A stretch of 64,000 nt of DNA, from NCBI RefSeq assembly GCF_024166365.1, contig NC_064825.1, positions 104,422,480 to 104,486,479 of the forward strand, in the 5' to 3' direction. This document shows, piece after piece, positions 46,797-58,630 of this stretch. A program made the translations under genes and the position numbers. Position 1 is the stretch's first letter. The number at the start of each line of letters is the position of its first letter. The notes under the pieces were generated by a model. That model ran no database searches and was not told the DNA's origin. It saw only the letters and a program-made list of their open reading frames with translations. The DNA is from Elephas maximus indicus (taxonomy: Eukaryota > Chordata > Mammalia > Proboscidea > Elephantidae).

Positions 46797-48257
46797 TTAT
46801 TCTTCTGTAAGACCTGTTTCAGAGATGGGAGCTCAGAAGAACAAGCCTGTAATGAAATCATGGACATCACTATGAATATGTCCATTAGGCCATGGAGCAC
46901 TTCAGTATTAATCTTCCACAGTGGCTTATACATAATAAACGTTTAAGAAAGTCTACTGATGTTCTCTTCCAAAGATCCTAATATGTCTTCCTTTAAGAAT
47001 TCTACTTCTTCTCAGATGACTAAATTGGGCCTACGAATAACAAGTTCTATCTCTAAATCTTAGTGGACCTTCTGTAGAGAAGATCAGTCAGAGGCCTAAC
47101 AGACTTTCATTCATTTAATACTCCTTTTTTAAACATGACCGTGCTTGGTACAGAGGTCAGCAATGACAAAGAGGGAAAGGGTTTCTGCTCTCAAGAAACT
47201 TATTCTCTGGTGGCGAAGATAAACTCCAAATTAATAAATTGAAATAGAATCAGTACTTAGAGTTGGTAATATTTGTGATGAGTACCTTTACAGTATGATC
47301 TATATAAAACCAAATAATAGCACCAAAAATAAACCCTCTTCAGGAATATCTCCGTACATATTATGATATTCTATTATTAGAAGTGTGGGCCTTCCCGCCT
47401 CAAAGGTTGTTCAGTCTTTATGAATCTCTCACTAAATTTGAAGAGCCTGGACTTTGAAATGTATCAGATCACTATAAAATTATTTAGCACACTATTCCCT
47501 GTAGCAATAATTTGGGCATAGATTGTCTTTTCTTAAGCATACATAATTTTTTCCATTTCCTCTTTGCTTACCTCACAACTCTTAACACACTTCTATACTC
47601 TACTGACATACAGTCAGCACTTTAAGTTGGTAGGATTTGTGGTGAGTACACTTACAATATGATCCATATTTTAAGCAAACATTTTTGAACTGAAATTAAC
47701 TGACATATAACTATTACCAACTAGTACATTAGCAGCCACTATTTTCAAACCATTTGGGGGTAAGCTGGGCAGTGATGGGGGAGAAAACAGACACTGTAAA
47801 GAAAGGTAGAAGACAGTGGAATGCGGTTTTGTATATAATGCTTCTTAGGCACTGAGAGTGGTCAAATTTAAGAACTTCATTGACAAGATTCCAAAAAGGA
47901 ACATACTCAAAGGAAAAGCCCAAACAGTGTAAGAAAGTATGAGCTTTAGTCATTTTCTAAATTTAGTCACAAGTCTATCTCAGTTTACTCATTGGAAAAT
48001 AAAGGGTTTAAACAAGATGATCTTAGAATCCTTCCTAGACCAACTGTCTATGATACTATCAGTGAAAGCCCAACTTATTTTATTCTGCTGGGTACTTCTA
48101 TTTGTATATTTGGAATTAAACAACAATCTCCAAGCTCATGGATGTTACTTTAAAAATGCTAGCCAGTGTTGGAATTGGATCATTACTGTGACCAAATACT
48201 GGGTAAGGTTTCTCACTCAGTGTGCGCCTTTGTACAGCCCAGGGCGTCCTTGAGGAG

Positions 48258-48500
48258 AGAGCATAGCACAGTGGTGAGTAATGTGCACTACAGAGCAACA
48301 CTGTCTGTATAGGAATTTCCCCTTCACCAATTAATATCCTGGTGAACTTGAGCAACTTAATAAACCTCTTTGTGCCTCAGTTTCATAATTTGCGAATGGG
48401 AAAACCAATTGTACCTATCTCTGAAGTTTTTGTGTGTGTTTGTTTACATGTAAAGGGCCTAGAGCACTCCCTGGATCCTGATAAAGGATCAAAAAATCAT
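48258..48500 (+). mobile_element. MIR SINE (ancient), module II copy
   Basis: Counterpart of the MIR at 35935-36175: cctcagtttcataatttgcg, then tacatgtaaagggcctagag. Confidence 0.82.
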
Positions 48501-49016
48501 AGCTTTTTATTATTGTTCTTGAATATTTCTCTACGGACATTTGATCAGAACAAATCACCTGGGTCTTTGTCACATTAGTAATAAGTATATTACTTATAAA
48601 AAGAATATTATATACCTATAACTCACAGACACACAATTTTGGACATAGGATAAATTGTACATTATAAGAATTATCTATTTTATTCTATATGTGTGGTAAT
48701 ATCGACCTGTCACGGTGTGTGTATTGGTGGAAGTTAAGCAGAAAAAAAGGAAAAACTTGTACCCATGCATCAGATGGAGGCCTAAAGAGTAGAAAATGAA
48801 AGAAAAGAAGAATCAAATCAGGAAGCAGAGAAATAATACTTAAGAAATTAATATACACAAGTAATAGGGATATTAATGTGTTAAGTGGAGGTAACATTCT
48901 TAAGAAATCTTCAGAATGATTTCTTTTAGTGAAAGAGAGCTGAAAGGCCAACCACTGAGGCTTGCTGAACTTAATCTTCTTGGGAAGCCATTAGAAATAA
49001 ACACAGAGCCCATCCT

Positions 49017-49205
49017 AGAAAAGAAATAATAAAAAAGAAAGGGAAATGAAAGCAAAAGAAGGGGAAAGGGGAGAAGAGATGAAAAGAAAAAAAGACAAGA
49101 GGACAAGAGAGATGATTGGAGGAGAAGAGAAGAGGTGAGAGGAAAGACAAAGGAAAGGAAGAAAAAGAAAAGAAAATCCAAAGGGGGAAAAAAAAAAGAA
49201 CATTG
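49017..49205. repeat. Purine-rich tract, module II copy
   Basis: About 185 bases of A and G with few interruptions (aagaaagggaaatgaaagc, gaggagaagagaagagg). It has the same position as 36690-36855 but a different internal arrangement and length. Confidence 0.85.
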
Positions 49206-50159
49206 AATCCTCAGAGTCCCTAGCACTTATAGTTAAAGAGAAACTCAAGAGAGAATAGTACATATGTAGATTCAAACACAATCTTTAAGATTATTCATTG
49301 TTACAGAAAATCACTGAATTACTAAACCTCAAATGTAGACAAGCTGATTTCATTTGTATTGATTTGGTTGAGGGGAAAGAACATGTGCAGAAGAATTCTG
49401 AGCTTTCTTTTAGAAACCAGATGAAATGAGCACTCTGTATGTCCAAGTGATTCAGGAGTTCTATCATTTTTTGAAGCTGTAGACTAATAAAGGCACAGCT
49501 GTTGGAGAATTTTTTGTTGTTGTTGGAGAATATAATAGTAAAGATAGTTTATATCTAATTATTTTTTAACTTATTTTCTGCAAGATCTAGTGTCCTTAAT
49601 CTTAGTAATAATCTGCTGGATTGCACTGAAATAAATATTCTATTGGCCAGCTAAATTATTTCCATGTAAAACAATCAGTATGTAAAGTAACCGCTATAGT
49701 TTCAGTCCTCAAATATTTGATATTATACAAACTAAAAGAATTACTAAGCTTTCAACTTAAACCACTAAGTTTACACCTTTCTAGAAAAAGAATCCTTTAA
49801 CTTGTTAAAATCCTTTAACATGGCTTTTTACAAAGAGAAATTAAAATACCAAAGTAACAAAAATAACCTCTATGGTACATTATAATTACAGTTTTATAAG
49901 TCTCTCTAAGTGACAGTAGGCAAGGTACTTCATGATCATTGCTTTCTTTTTGTATATATATAAAAGATATATATATAAATATGGTTATTGTCATAATTTT
50001 GTATACATGCAAAAAGGATATACAGTATAAAGTTGTCATAATTTTAAAATATTCACCCTTAAAAGCACATATCACATTTCCAGGCACAACAGGCATTTTT
50101 TCTTTATACCTTGACACACTTGATATAATACACAGTTTAAAATTTTCTAGTTCAAACAC

Positions 50160-50325
50160 GGAGCCTTGGTGGTGCAGTGGTGAAGAAAAGGGCTGCTAAC
50201 CAAAAGGTCAGCAGTTTGAATTCACCAGCTGCTCCCTGGAAACTCAATGGGGCAGTTCTACCCTGTCTTACAGGGTCCCTATGAGTTGGAATCCACTTGA
50301 CTCGACAGCAATGGGTTTGGATTTT
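50160..50325 (+). mobile_element. AfroSINE, module II copy
   Basis: Counterpart of 37816-37980, better preserved at its tail (ctcgacagcaatgggtttgg). Confidence 0.9.
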
Positions 50326-53312
50326 TTATTTAGTTCCAATATACCTAAATTAATTATAAATCATTATTAACATATCACATATCCTATGAACCAAGATGAC
50401 AAACCTATTGACTTACTTGTAATGCATAACGTGCTTCTTTTGCTACCTGGTAAAAGGACAGTAAACATCTATCAGGATAAAATACTAAAGCAGAATAGAC
50501 TGTGTATGTTCTGGTTTATTTCTGTGTTTCTCTTGCTTAATTTTACAAACTCAAAATTAATATAAATGAAATGTATTTAAGAAATTAGCTCTATTTCAAT
50601 ATATCATGTAAATTTTTAATAAGTATCCTCTGTCAGATGTCTCAAAAACTCACCTCTTGGTTCTTGTCCTTAGTCCTGAAAATTGGGGCTTCTTTCCTTG
50701 AGAGTAACTGTGATACCTCATGCATTTATCTGCAATCACAGAACACATGACAACGTGTGGGTGATCAGTGGATCTAGAAATAGTTCCAACTGGTTACACT
50801 TTTCATACTTCCACACAAGCTGCCCATCATAATCATTTTTTTTCAGGTAACTGTAGAAGTTTGTATGTGGATGACTGGAACACGAAGACATTTAAAAATA
50901 ATAATAAACAGTTGAACGTTCTCACCTGTTGGGAAAATGTACTGGAAGAACAATGAAGATGCTGTGTGTGCATGACTGTAGAAACTGAGCAAATTAATGG
51001 AAATTAATCTGGCCAAGACTGTTATTTAGTGACACAAACAAAAAAGAAAGGAAAAAATCACTCAATTTAGTTTATTGAAATTTTCTTTTTAATCAATTTT
51101 GATGAAGTAAGCAAAAATTACTTTATTTTGACTGAGGTTTTAGGGTAACACTCGTATCCCTAGTCATTAAATCTGTACCTAACAAGGCAAAGGCTGAGAT
51201 TTAACTTCCTGGAAATGCCAATGACAGAGCTTCTCACAAATAGAAGCAGAACTTTTCAGCAATTCAGTCATTCAAAAAGCATATCCAAAGACAATTTCTT
51301 TCCTCATTAGAAGAATGCCCCTATATCTCTCTAACCACACTCTAGAAAATCGTGACCTTCCATAAATTCCTACAAGCAATGGGAGGTAGGTATCAATGGA
51401 AAATATAACAAGAGAACATCTACAGGATTCGAGGCCAGTTAAAGAGAGTGTCTCCAGCCTGGACAGGAATTTGAGTTTTAAGTAATCTCTTGGGTCATTC
51501 TGTCAGGAAATAATTATTCCATTTATATGTGCAGAGGTAGTGTGTGGTTTTTTACATCATCACTGTTTTAAATGAAAGATAATGCAAGTTCCTTATAAAT
51601 TAGTTTGTTAGAATATTTGGAACAAAGTCAAATGAAATTACCGCTCCTGGACACTTTTCTCCCCTAGACATCCCTAGAGGAAAAAGACTTGGGTTTTGCC
51701 AAGAAAAAGTAGCAGACAGCCAAGTAATTAGAAAAGTGTGTGATGTGAAGAGAAAATTTTAATATAAAGCAAATTATAAATTATGAGTTTTATATTAGTA
51801 AGTCTTTAGATAAAGTAAATAATATTTATTCCAAAATGAAGGAAGAACAAGCCCCAGATTCTCTTGCCTAACCATATTCCTAGCAGAGGAAGGCCTTACT
51901 CTGACTATTAGAGGGTCTAATACCAAAAACCCCTATGGCTCAGAGGCAGAGAACATTGGGTCTAGGTAACTTATTGAAATTTACTGTCCATTTCTTGAAA
52001 AGGCAGATAATCACAGTTCCGCACTTCTGGATTAGAGCAAATGTTGTTGATCTAAGCCTGAATCTAGGTCAGCTGGAACCGTAATGATCTATTTCTCAAA
52101 CACAGTCAACAATTGCTTTCATGAATAGTCACAACATGAAGATTTAACTCCTGATCCAAGAGGATGTCTCTTAACTTAATCACTTTGTTTTCATTTGGGC
52201 CAAGACTCAACTTGACTAAGACTTCAAACTGTTACTTAACTTTGCATAAGCTAAAATTTTACTTGCATGCATGGCTCCTTTACACAAAATTGATATACTT
52301 TATCATCTTACCCTGAACCTTGTCATAATCTTGAAGTTTACAGATATGATGGCCAATTAATAAATATCTTTATATATCAAAAAGGTTTTCGTTGAGTTTT
52401 CTGTCATTTGTAACCAGAAGCACCCCAAATTTAGGTTAGCTTACATTTCTGAGTGTGTTTTCTGAGCAGTATCACTTGATTTTAATTTTTACAACATTAG
52501 AATCTGTCATATTATCAACAACAGTTCATTGCTTTTTCAAAATTTGATGCAATTTCCATATTGTTCTGCTTCCAGATTAGCTTTTAGAATTAGAGAAATG
52601 TTATTTGTGGAAAGAAGTGAATACATATTTAGATTTGTCTTCAAGGATTGACTTAGCATACTGTCACAGTTCTGTGAGATAAAAACTTAGACATGATCAT
52701 GCTCAAAGTATGTTAATTCAGTACAATCTTCAGGCAGTCCATAGTATGTTAAATATCCTTTGCTAACACCACAATTCAGATGTATCAATTCTTCATTTTC
52801 TTTGTTCAGCTTTTCATTAGAAAGCCATAATCCTAGTGCTCAGATAACCCTGGAAATGTCTAGTATATAAACATATGCAGATGGTGACACTGGCAGAAGC
52901 CGAATACTGCCACCCAGTGATGAACACTAAGAGGTGGGATTCAAAAATTCCCTGATACAGTGACAAGATGCATGCTATTTGAAAGACTACTAGTGGAAGG
53001 TCATTGCACTTTCATAGAGACATAAGAAGATCACATCATGAGTGTCCTTTAGTTCATGGGTGATGTCAGAGGGTCATTCACTAAAAGACTGAACAGCATA
53101 ACAAAACACTTTAATAAAAAAAATACTACATACAGATATACAGCAAAGAATGTGGCTCAGGGGAAGTCTATCATACAGGTATAATTTTCAGAACAAAATG
53201 GAACCTCTGGCAAGATTTCCATTTCTGTTGTTGAGTGATATGAATGATGCAACATTCACCTCCTGAAAGAAAAACAAAATTCTTTGTTTTCCAAAGAGAG
53301 TTTTCTAATAGA
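50326..53312. other. Module II spacer; no gene
   Basis: AT-rich non-coding sequence. About 50435-51804 is absent from module I. From 51805 on it matches module I from 38701. A small old RTE remnant lies at about 52730-52800. I see no coding region of note. Confidence 0.65.
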
Positions 53313-53472
53313 AGGGTGTGGCTTAGTGGTTAAAGAGCTTTGCTGCTAACTAAAAAGTCAGCACTTCGAATTCATCAGCTGCTCCTTGGAAACCCTATAG
53401 GGCAGCTATAGGGTGACTATGAATCAGAATAGACTTGATGGTAACAGATTTGGTTTCTTTCTTTTTTTTTTG
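53313..53472 (+). mobile_element. AfroSINE, module II copy
   Basis: Counterpart of 40255-40420, with the same truncated head (gggtgtggcttagtggttaa). Confidence 0.87.
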
Positions 53473-54767
53473 ACCAGGTATAAATAATGTTAAAAATATG
53501 TGATTACTGAAATAGTGTGTGTTCGTGCCAGAGAAATAAGCCAAAGTAAAAAAAAAGTAGAAGAAAAGATTGACACTTTTAGATGTATAAAATGACATAT
53601 TAACAGAAAAAAATTTAAGTTAGTACTGAAAATAATTAATAAACTATGATGTCCGAACATTTTACTCATTTGGAGAAAACAGGTTTAGGTTCCTTCACCA
53701 CAAATGAAGATAAATTCTAGATGGTTGAAAGCAGAATTATTTCAAAAGCTATTTACAGGACAGAAAAAAAAGGTTAAAGTGTATAAAGTCAATGAGAGGG
53801 AATGGAATTCTCCAAGTATATGTAAATGAAGAAATCAAAAAGTAAAAGAGTTCTTAAATATAACATTTGTATATAAAAAAAGGCCATAATTATAATATGA
53901 AAAACATGGTACAGTAAACATTTATAGCAAATATCAAAGAAAAGTGGTACATATATCTAATACACAAAAAGTTCATCAAAATCTCTCAGTAAAAATTCTA
54001 ACTCCAATAGATAGAGAATTCAAGAATACAAACAATTTACAAAGTTTTTGTGGTGAATTCTTTATCCCAGACATTGTGCAAGAAACAGAGAGCACAGGAA
54101 TAATTGTCTGCCTTCAGATAACCTATAAATCAGTGAACATAAATAGGCAATTAACTAGAATTTTTATCTCATCACTTGATATAACTATACAAATTTGAAA
54201 ATTGACTAAATAGCCAAAAGCAGAGCATTTAGTTATACTAACTAAGAACAACCAAATGTTTAATATTATTTGATGAATAGTGTTATGCTTAGGAAGGGTT
54301 GAAATGGTATAAAAAATTAAAAAGCAGGGTAATAATACTGTAGATAAATACCAGGATACAAAGTCAAGCATACAGAATGCTTTACCAGTGTAATGGACCC
54401 AGCACCCCAACACATTAGCTCTCATGAGATAAGACGAAACAGGGGAGGCAGGGACCATGAGTGCCTTTGACCACAAGTTTCCTACTCTCACAGGGGCAGA
54501 TAATATTTTAAGCCTGAGTCCAAAGAGAAATGTTCACAAAGATGTAATGAATGAGGCCTCTGTCAAATAAAACAATATATTCCGATCTCTTTATTACCTA
54601 ATAATCTGTGTTCCCCTAGGAAGAGATGTGAGGACGGAAACAGCATGAATGGTCAGCATCTTTCTTGACAATGACATGATGCAAGATAATTCAGTGTCAA
54701 GATGTTGAAGTTCATTGATTATGGATTTTGCTAATTTTCCATATGAAAGGCAGGGTGTGGGTCCTTT

Positions 54768-54937
54768 TGGAAACCCTGGTGGCATAGTGGTTAAGAGCTA
54801 CAGCTGTTAACGAAAAGGTCAACAGTTTGATTCCACCAGGCACTCCTTGGAAACGCTATTGGGCAATTCTACTCTGTCCTATAGAGTCGCTGTGAGTTGA
54901 AATCGGCAACAGGTTTCCTTTTTTTTTTTTTTTTTGG
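54768..54937 (+). mobile_element. AfroSINE, module II copy
   Basis: Counterpart of 41582-41755, with the same short deletion before the tail (gaaatcggcaacaggtttcc). Confidence 0.9.
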
Positions 54938-55802
54938 TTTAAGACCTTTTAGAAGACCATGAAACACTATGAGCAAGAAGGAGATGAGATATTCAAAAAC
55001 AACAAAGTCTTCATCAGATATTTTAAATGACCTTGGAAGATGAATACATCATCTTTATGAAAATATAACACCAAACAAAGCTGCTCCACATGAGGAGATG
55101 ATTAACCAACTGGGAAAAGAAGCAAGATTGAGTCATTTTTCTGCCTAACTGTCTTGTTCATTCATGTTCTTTTTGCATGTTTAGCCTCCTTATGGTTAAT
55201 TTAGAATTCTGAAGCATTCTTTCTCATAAACCTTAACATACTAGCCAATATAAGTGAAACTACATATTTCAAATATTTGGCAGATACAAATATAAATATA
55301 TAAGCTTCTAACTAACAGAAGCTATCTGTGTATGGGGTGAAGGGAAAGATTTTTATATTTCAAAAAGTATTTTTCAGAAATCGGCAATGAGCGCTATTAA
55401 TTGTGAAAAAAGGATTAGATTAAGTTAAGAAAGAGAAATTAGAGAATCTTCTATCAACTACAATAAATTTATGGCATTAGCTGTAGCATAAGTCATCACA
55501 TACAACATAAATCTATAGACTCAACAGAACTATTCTACACCAAAAAAGTATGTATATTTTCTAAGGAAAAGAAAATCTTAAAAATATATTTTCAACAAAA
55601 TTTATCGCTGGAGATACCCGATATATGTTTTTCATCAGGCACAAACATGATGACTTGAGGAAATATTTACCACAATTAAATAATTACATACAACTTCCCT
55701 ATAATCAACGGGATGGCAAAGGAATTCAGTGTTTTGTTTTGTTTTGTTTTCCTGGAAGGGACAGTTCTTTATTGAAAGTAGGTTATGTGTTTGCCTGTCA
55801 CC

Positions 55803-56733
55803 TCATTTTCTTTCTCTGGTCAAAAGCTTCTTCATGGCATTTTTCATCTCCGCATTTCTCAGAGTATAGATTAAAGGATTCAACACAGGGGTGAAACAGT
55901 GCAAAACACAGTCAAGAATTTATCAATGGGCAAGGTGGAAAGAGGTTTCACATACAGAAAAATACAAGGGACAAAGAAGACGACGACCACGGTGATGTGG
56001 GAGCCACACATGGATAACGCTTTGTGCATTCCTTCCTGATTAAGGTTCTTCAGAGACTGCATAATGACTCCATAGGAGATGAGTAACAGCATAAAAATGA
56101 TCACACATATTGCCCCATCATCGGCAATCACAGTGAGACTAATGACATAGGTATTAGTGCAGGCAAGTTTTAATAAGAGGTACATGTCACAGCAGAAGTG
56201 GTCAATGACATTGGGACCAGAGAAGGGAAGATGGTAAACAAAGTGAAGGTGAGCTATAGCATGCACAAAACCTTCAACCCAGGTCACCAGCAGCAGCAGA
56301 ACACACACCTGTTGGTTCATGATCATCATATAATGCAGAGGTCTACAGATAGCCAAGTATCGATCATAGGCCATGACCACCAGAAGTAAAACCTCAGAAC
56401 CACCAAATAAGTGTTCTACAAAAAGCTGGGTCAGGCAACCTTGAAAAGAAATGGTTTTCTTCTCATAGAGTAAGTCTATAATCTTATTTGGGGTAGCTGT
56501 TTTTTTTTTTTTTGTAGTAAATAAACAGCATCCATTAATGATAAGTAATTAAGAAAGAAGTACATAGGGGTATCCACTGTTGGGCCGACCACAACAGTCA
56601 CGCCAAAAATTAGGTTTCCCACCATTGTCACAATGTACATGAGCAAGAACACAACAAAAAATATTTTCTGACCCTGGACACTCTGAGTGAACCCCAAGAG
56701 GACAAATTCAGTCACATTGTTCCATTGTCCCAT
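55803..56733 (-). pseudogene. Olfactory receptor, family 4 (4C-like), type A, lightly broken
   Basis: Mirror partner of the intact OR at 3059-3976. It starts [17 protein letters not shown] and reads clean to about 56520, where an A-run insertion (12 T on the plus strand, 56501-56512) breaks the DAVYSTT segment. It resumes through [20 protein letters not shown] to [30 protein letters not shown] and KALSMCGSH (55880-56380). The loop cysteine in LPFCGPN is replaced by Ser. One missing base near 55896 (gtgaaacag for gtgaaaacag) shifts the frame just before PMLNPLIY. The tail (AMKKLLTRERK, stop at 55803-55805) remains in its own frame. Two breaks; the least decayed of the three pseudogenes. The A-run could also be a base-calling problem. 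Confidence 0.92.
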
Positions 56734-58622
56734 ATGTTCTTCTGTGTGTCCTTATTTCAGAGCTCAGGACAAATTTACTTGTAAGTATAATGGCAACTAG
56801 TGACTTTATGAAATCTCCAGATAATTTATTTATTCATTCAACAAATAGGAATTATGACTTATTATGTTTCAACCCTGTACAATATGTTAGGAATATAGGG
56901 CTGATTAAAATTTGGTCCATAACTTCAGTTATTTTATCAAATAATGAAAGACAAACAAGTAATTAGAAACTTAGGGGGAAAGAGAAGATTATGAAGTAAT
57001 TAGGGTTACCACACTAACTCGTCACATCTGGTAGAAAATAAAATTCTGTATATATAATTAATACTATTTGTAAAAATAAAATCTAAATAGAATAAATTTT
57101 AATATAAAAATAAAGGAAGATTTACTTAATATTCACCCTCATGTTAATAAATGAGATTTTTTTTCTGCATTCTACGAATGGCAGAACCTTTTTAACTACT
57201 AACTGAAATCCACAATGGACATATTTCATAATTTTAAAAATTGTTGCTGACAAGGTACTGTTGAACAACAAAGAAATAAGCATAAAATTATGAACAATAT
57301 TATTATAAAAAAATAAAAAATATGAGTATGAATAAAACATGGAAAGATACAATTTTTGTTGTAAACAGTTTACTTTTTTGCTGGTGGTGTGTGTGCAGGA
57401 GTGAAAAAGATGAGAGAAGAGATTCCAAGGAAAAAATGAAAAAGAAGACTGTACACACACACACACACATGCGCACACACACAAACTATATCATAAATAT
57501 CTTCAATATTAAACAACCCTGGTTTCTCTTAAAATAATCCTAGTAATGATATCCAGTTACTCTTGAAATCCCTATTGACATTTGCTTCAATATCTGACAT
57601 CATAATTCTGCTGGACCTCTTCTTCACAATGCATGAATTTTCTGTTTCTATGACCAAACTCTCTGTGTGTGCACTAAATCCCATCTCTTTATCAATTTTA
57701 AAATAGTCTCCCTGTAATTGTCTCCTCCATTTCCTGCAGTAAATATTTTCCTTTCTATTTTTCTACAGTGTTCTATCTCCATTGTTTAAAATATTAATCC
57801 ATCTACTCCACATCTATTTCAAGCACACAACCCAATTCTGTGCTCTCCTTTATAAAAACACCTTCTATTTGGTAAGTCTACTGAACAATTTCAGTCCTTT
57901 TCTTACCCAACCTATCACTCCTGTGAATTGAAGTAAAAACCTGCTTTCATAAGTATCATCTAAGGTCTTTGAAAGTCACTCATTCAAGGTTTAAAGATTT
58001 ACATTATACTCTAATTATTAACAGATTACAGAGCACTTCTGTTGATCCTATATGAGATTTGCAAATCTCTGTCCATTAAAATAACCCCCACATACTTACC
58101 CTTTAAACTAGTTTCTAAGAATATTGATGTTACAGGAGGTAAATATACTCTATATATGTACAGTATGAAAATATCCAAAAGGATATTACAAAATTAAGTC
58201 AACCCCCATATTTTTTATAGACCACAAAGCTTCTCTAACATGGCTGATTATCAAAATAACTTTGGAGAACTTTTAAAAGACTACGATTTTCCAAATCACA
58301 CTACCAATGTACTCTTGCATAATATAAACCCTAGTGAAGACTCTTATGTGTAAAAACACTTTCTGAGTTTCCTGCAAAATGAAACAGTCACTCAGTCCAA
58401 GTTCTGGATTGTTCTTCCTTCTCCCATGTCTTAAAAGATAACAGCCTCATACACTGATGCAATCTCTGTGAACACAGACAGTAAGATAGTACATGGACCA
58501 TCACCTGAACTAGAAATGTTTCTCTGTGGCCAAACTTTCCATGCTTCAGGAAGTCTGTCTCAACCTTTCATAAAATTGTTACCTTTTAAATTATTGGGAC
58601 TTCTAACACAAATATCAAAAAT
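56734..58622. other. Upstream flank of the right-arm type A OR; no gene
   Basis: Inverted counterpart of about 1320-3058. It holds a CA microsatellite with a short CG-containing interruption at 57448-57485. No coding region supported. Confidence 0.65.
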
Positions 58623-58630
58623 GTCCTCTA

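Larger units (their letters stand above)
46797..50159. other. Module II spacer upstream of the intact type B OR; no gene
   Basis: Matches 34442-37815. It holds a MIR and a purine-rich tract (listed separately). Any promoter of the type B gene should lie here, but no specific element can be pointed to. Confidence 0.7.
44503..57700 (-). repeat. Tandem OR module II (13.2 kb)
   Basis: It holds the intact type B OR (45813-46796) and a type A pseudogene (55803-56733) with the same spacer landmarks as module I. It keeps the 1.4 kb that module I lacks at the RTE. Homology of its type A upstream region with the left arm continues beyond 57700 to the window end, whereas module I stops at that point. 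Confidence 0.88.
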
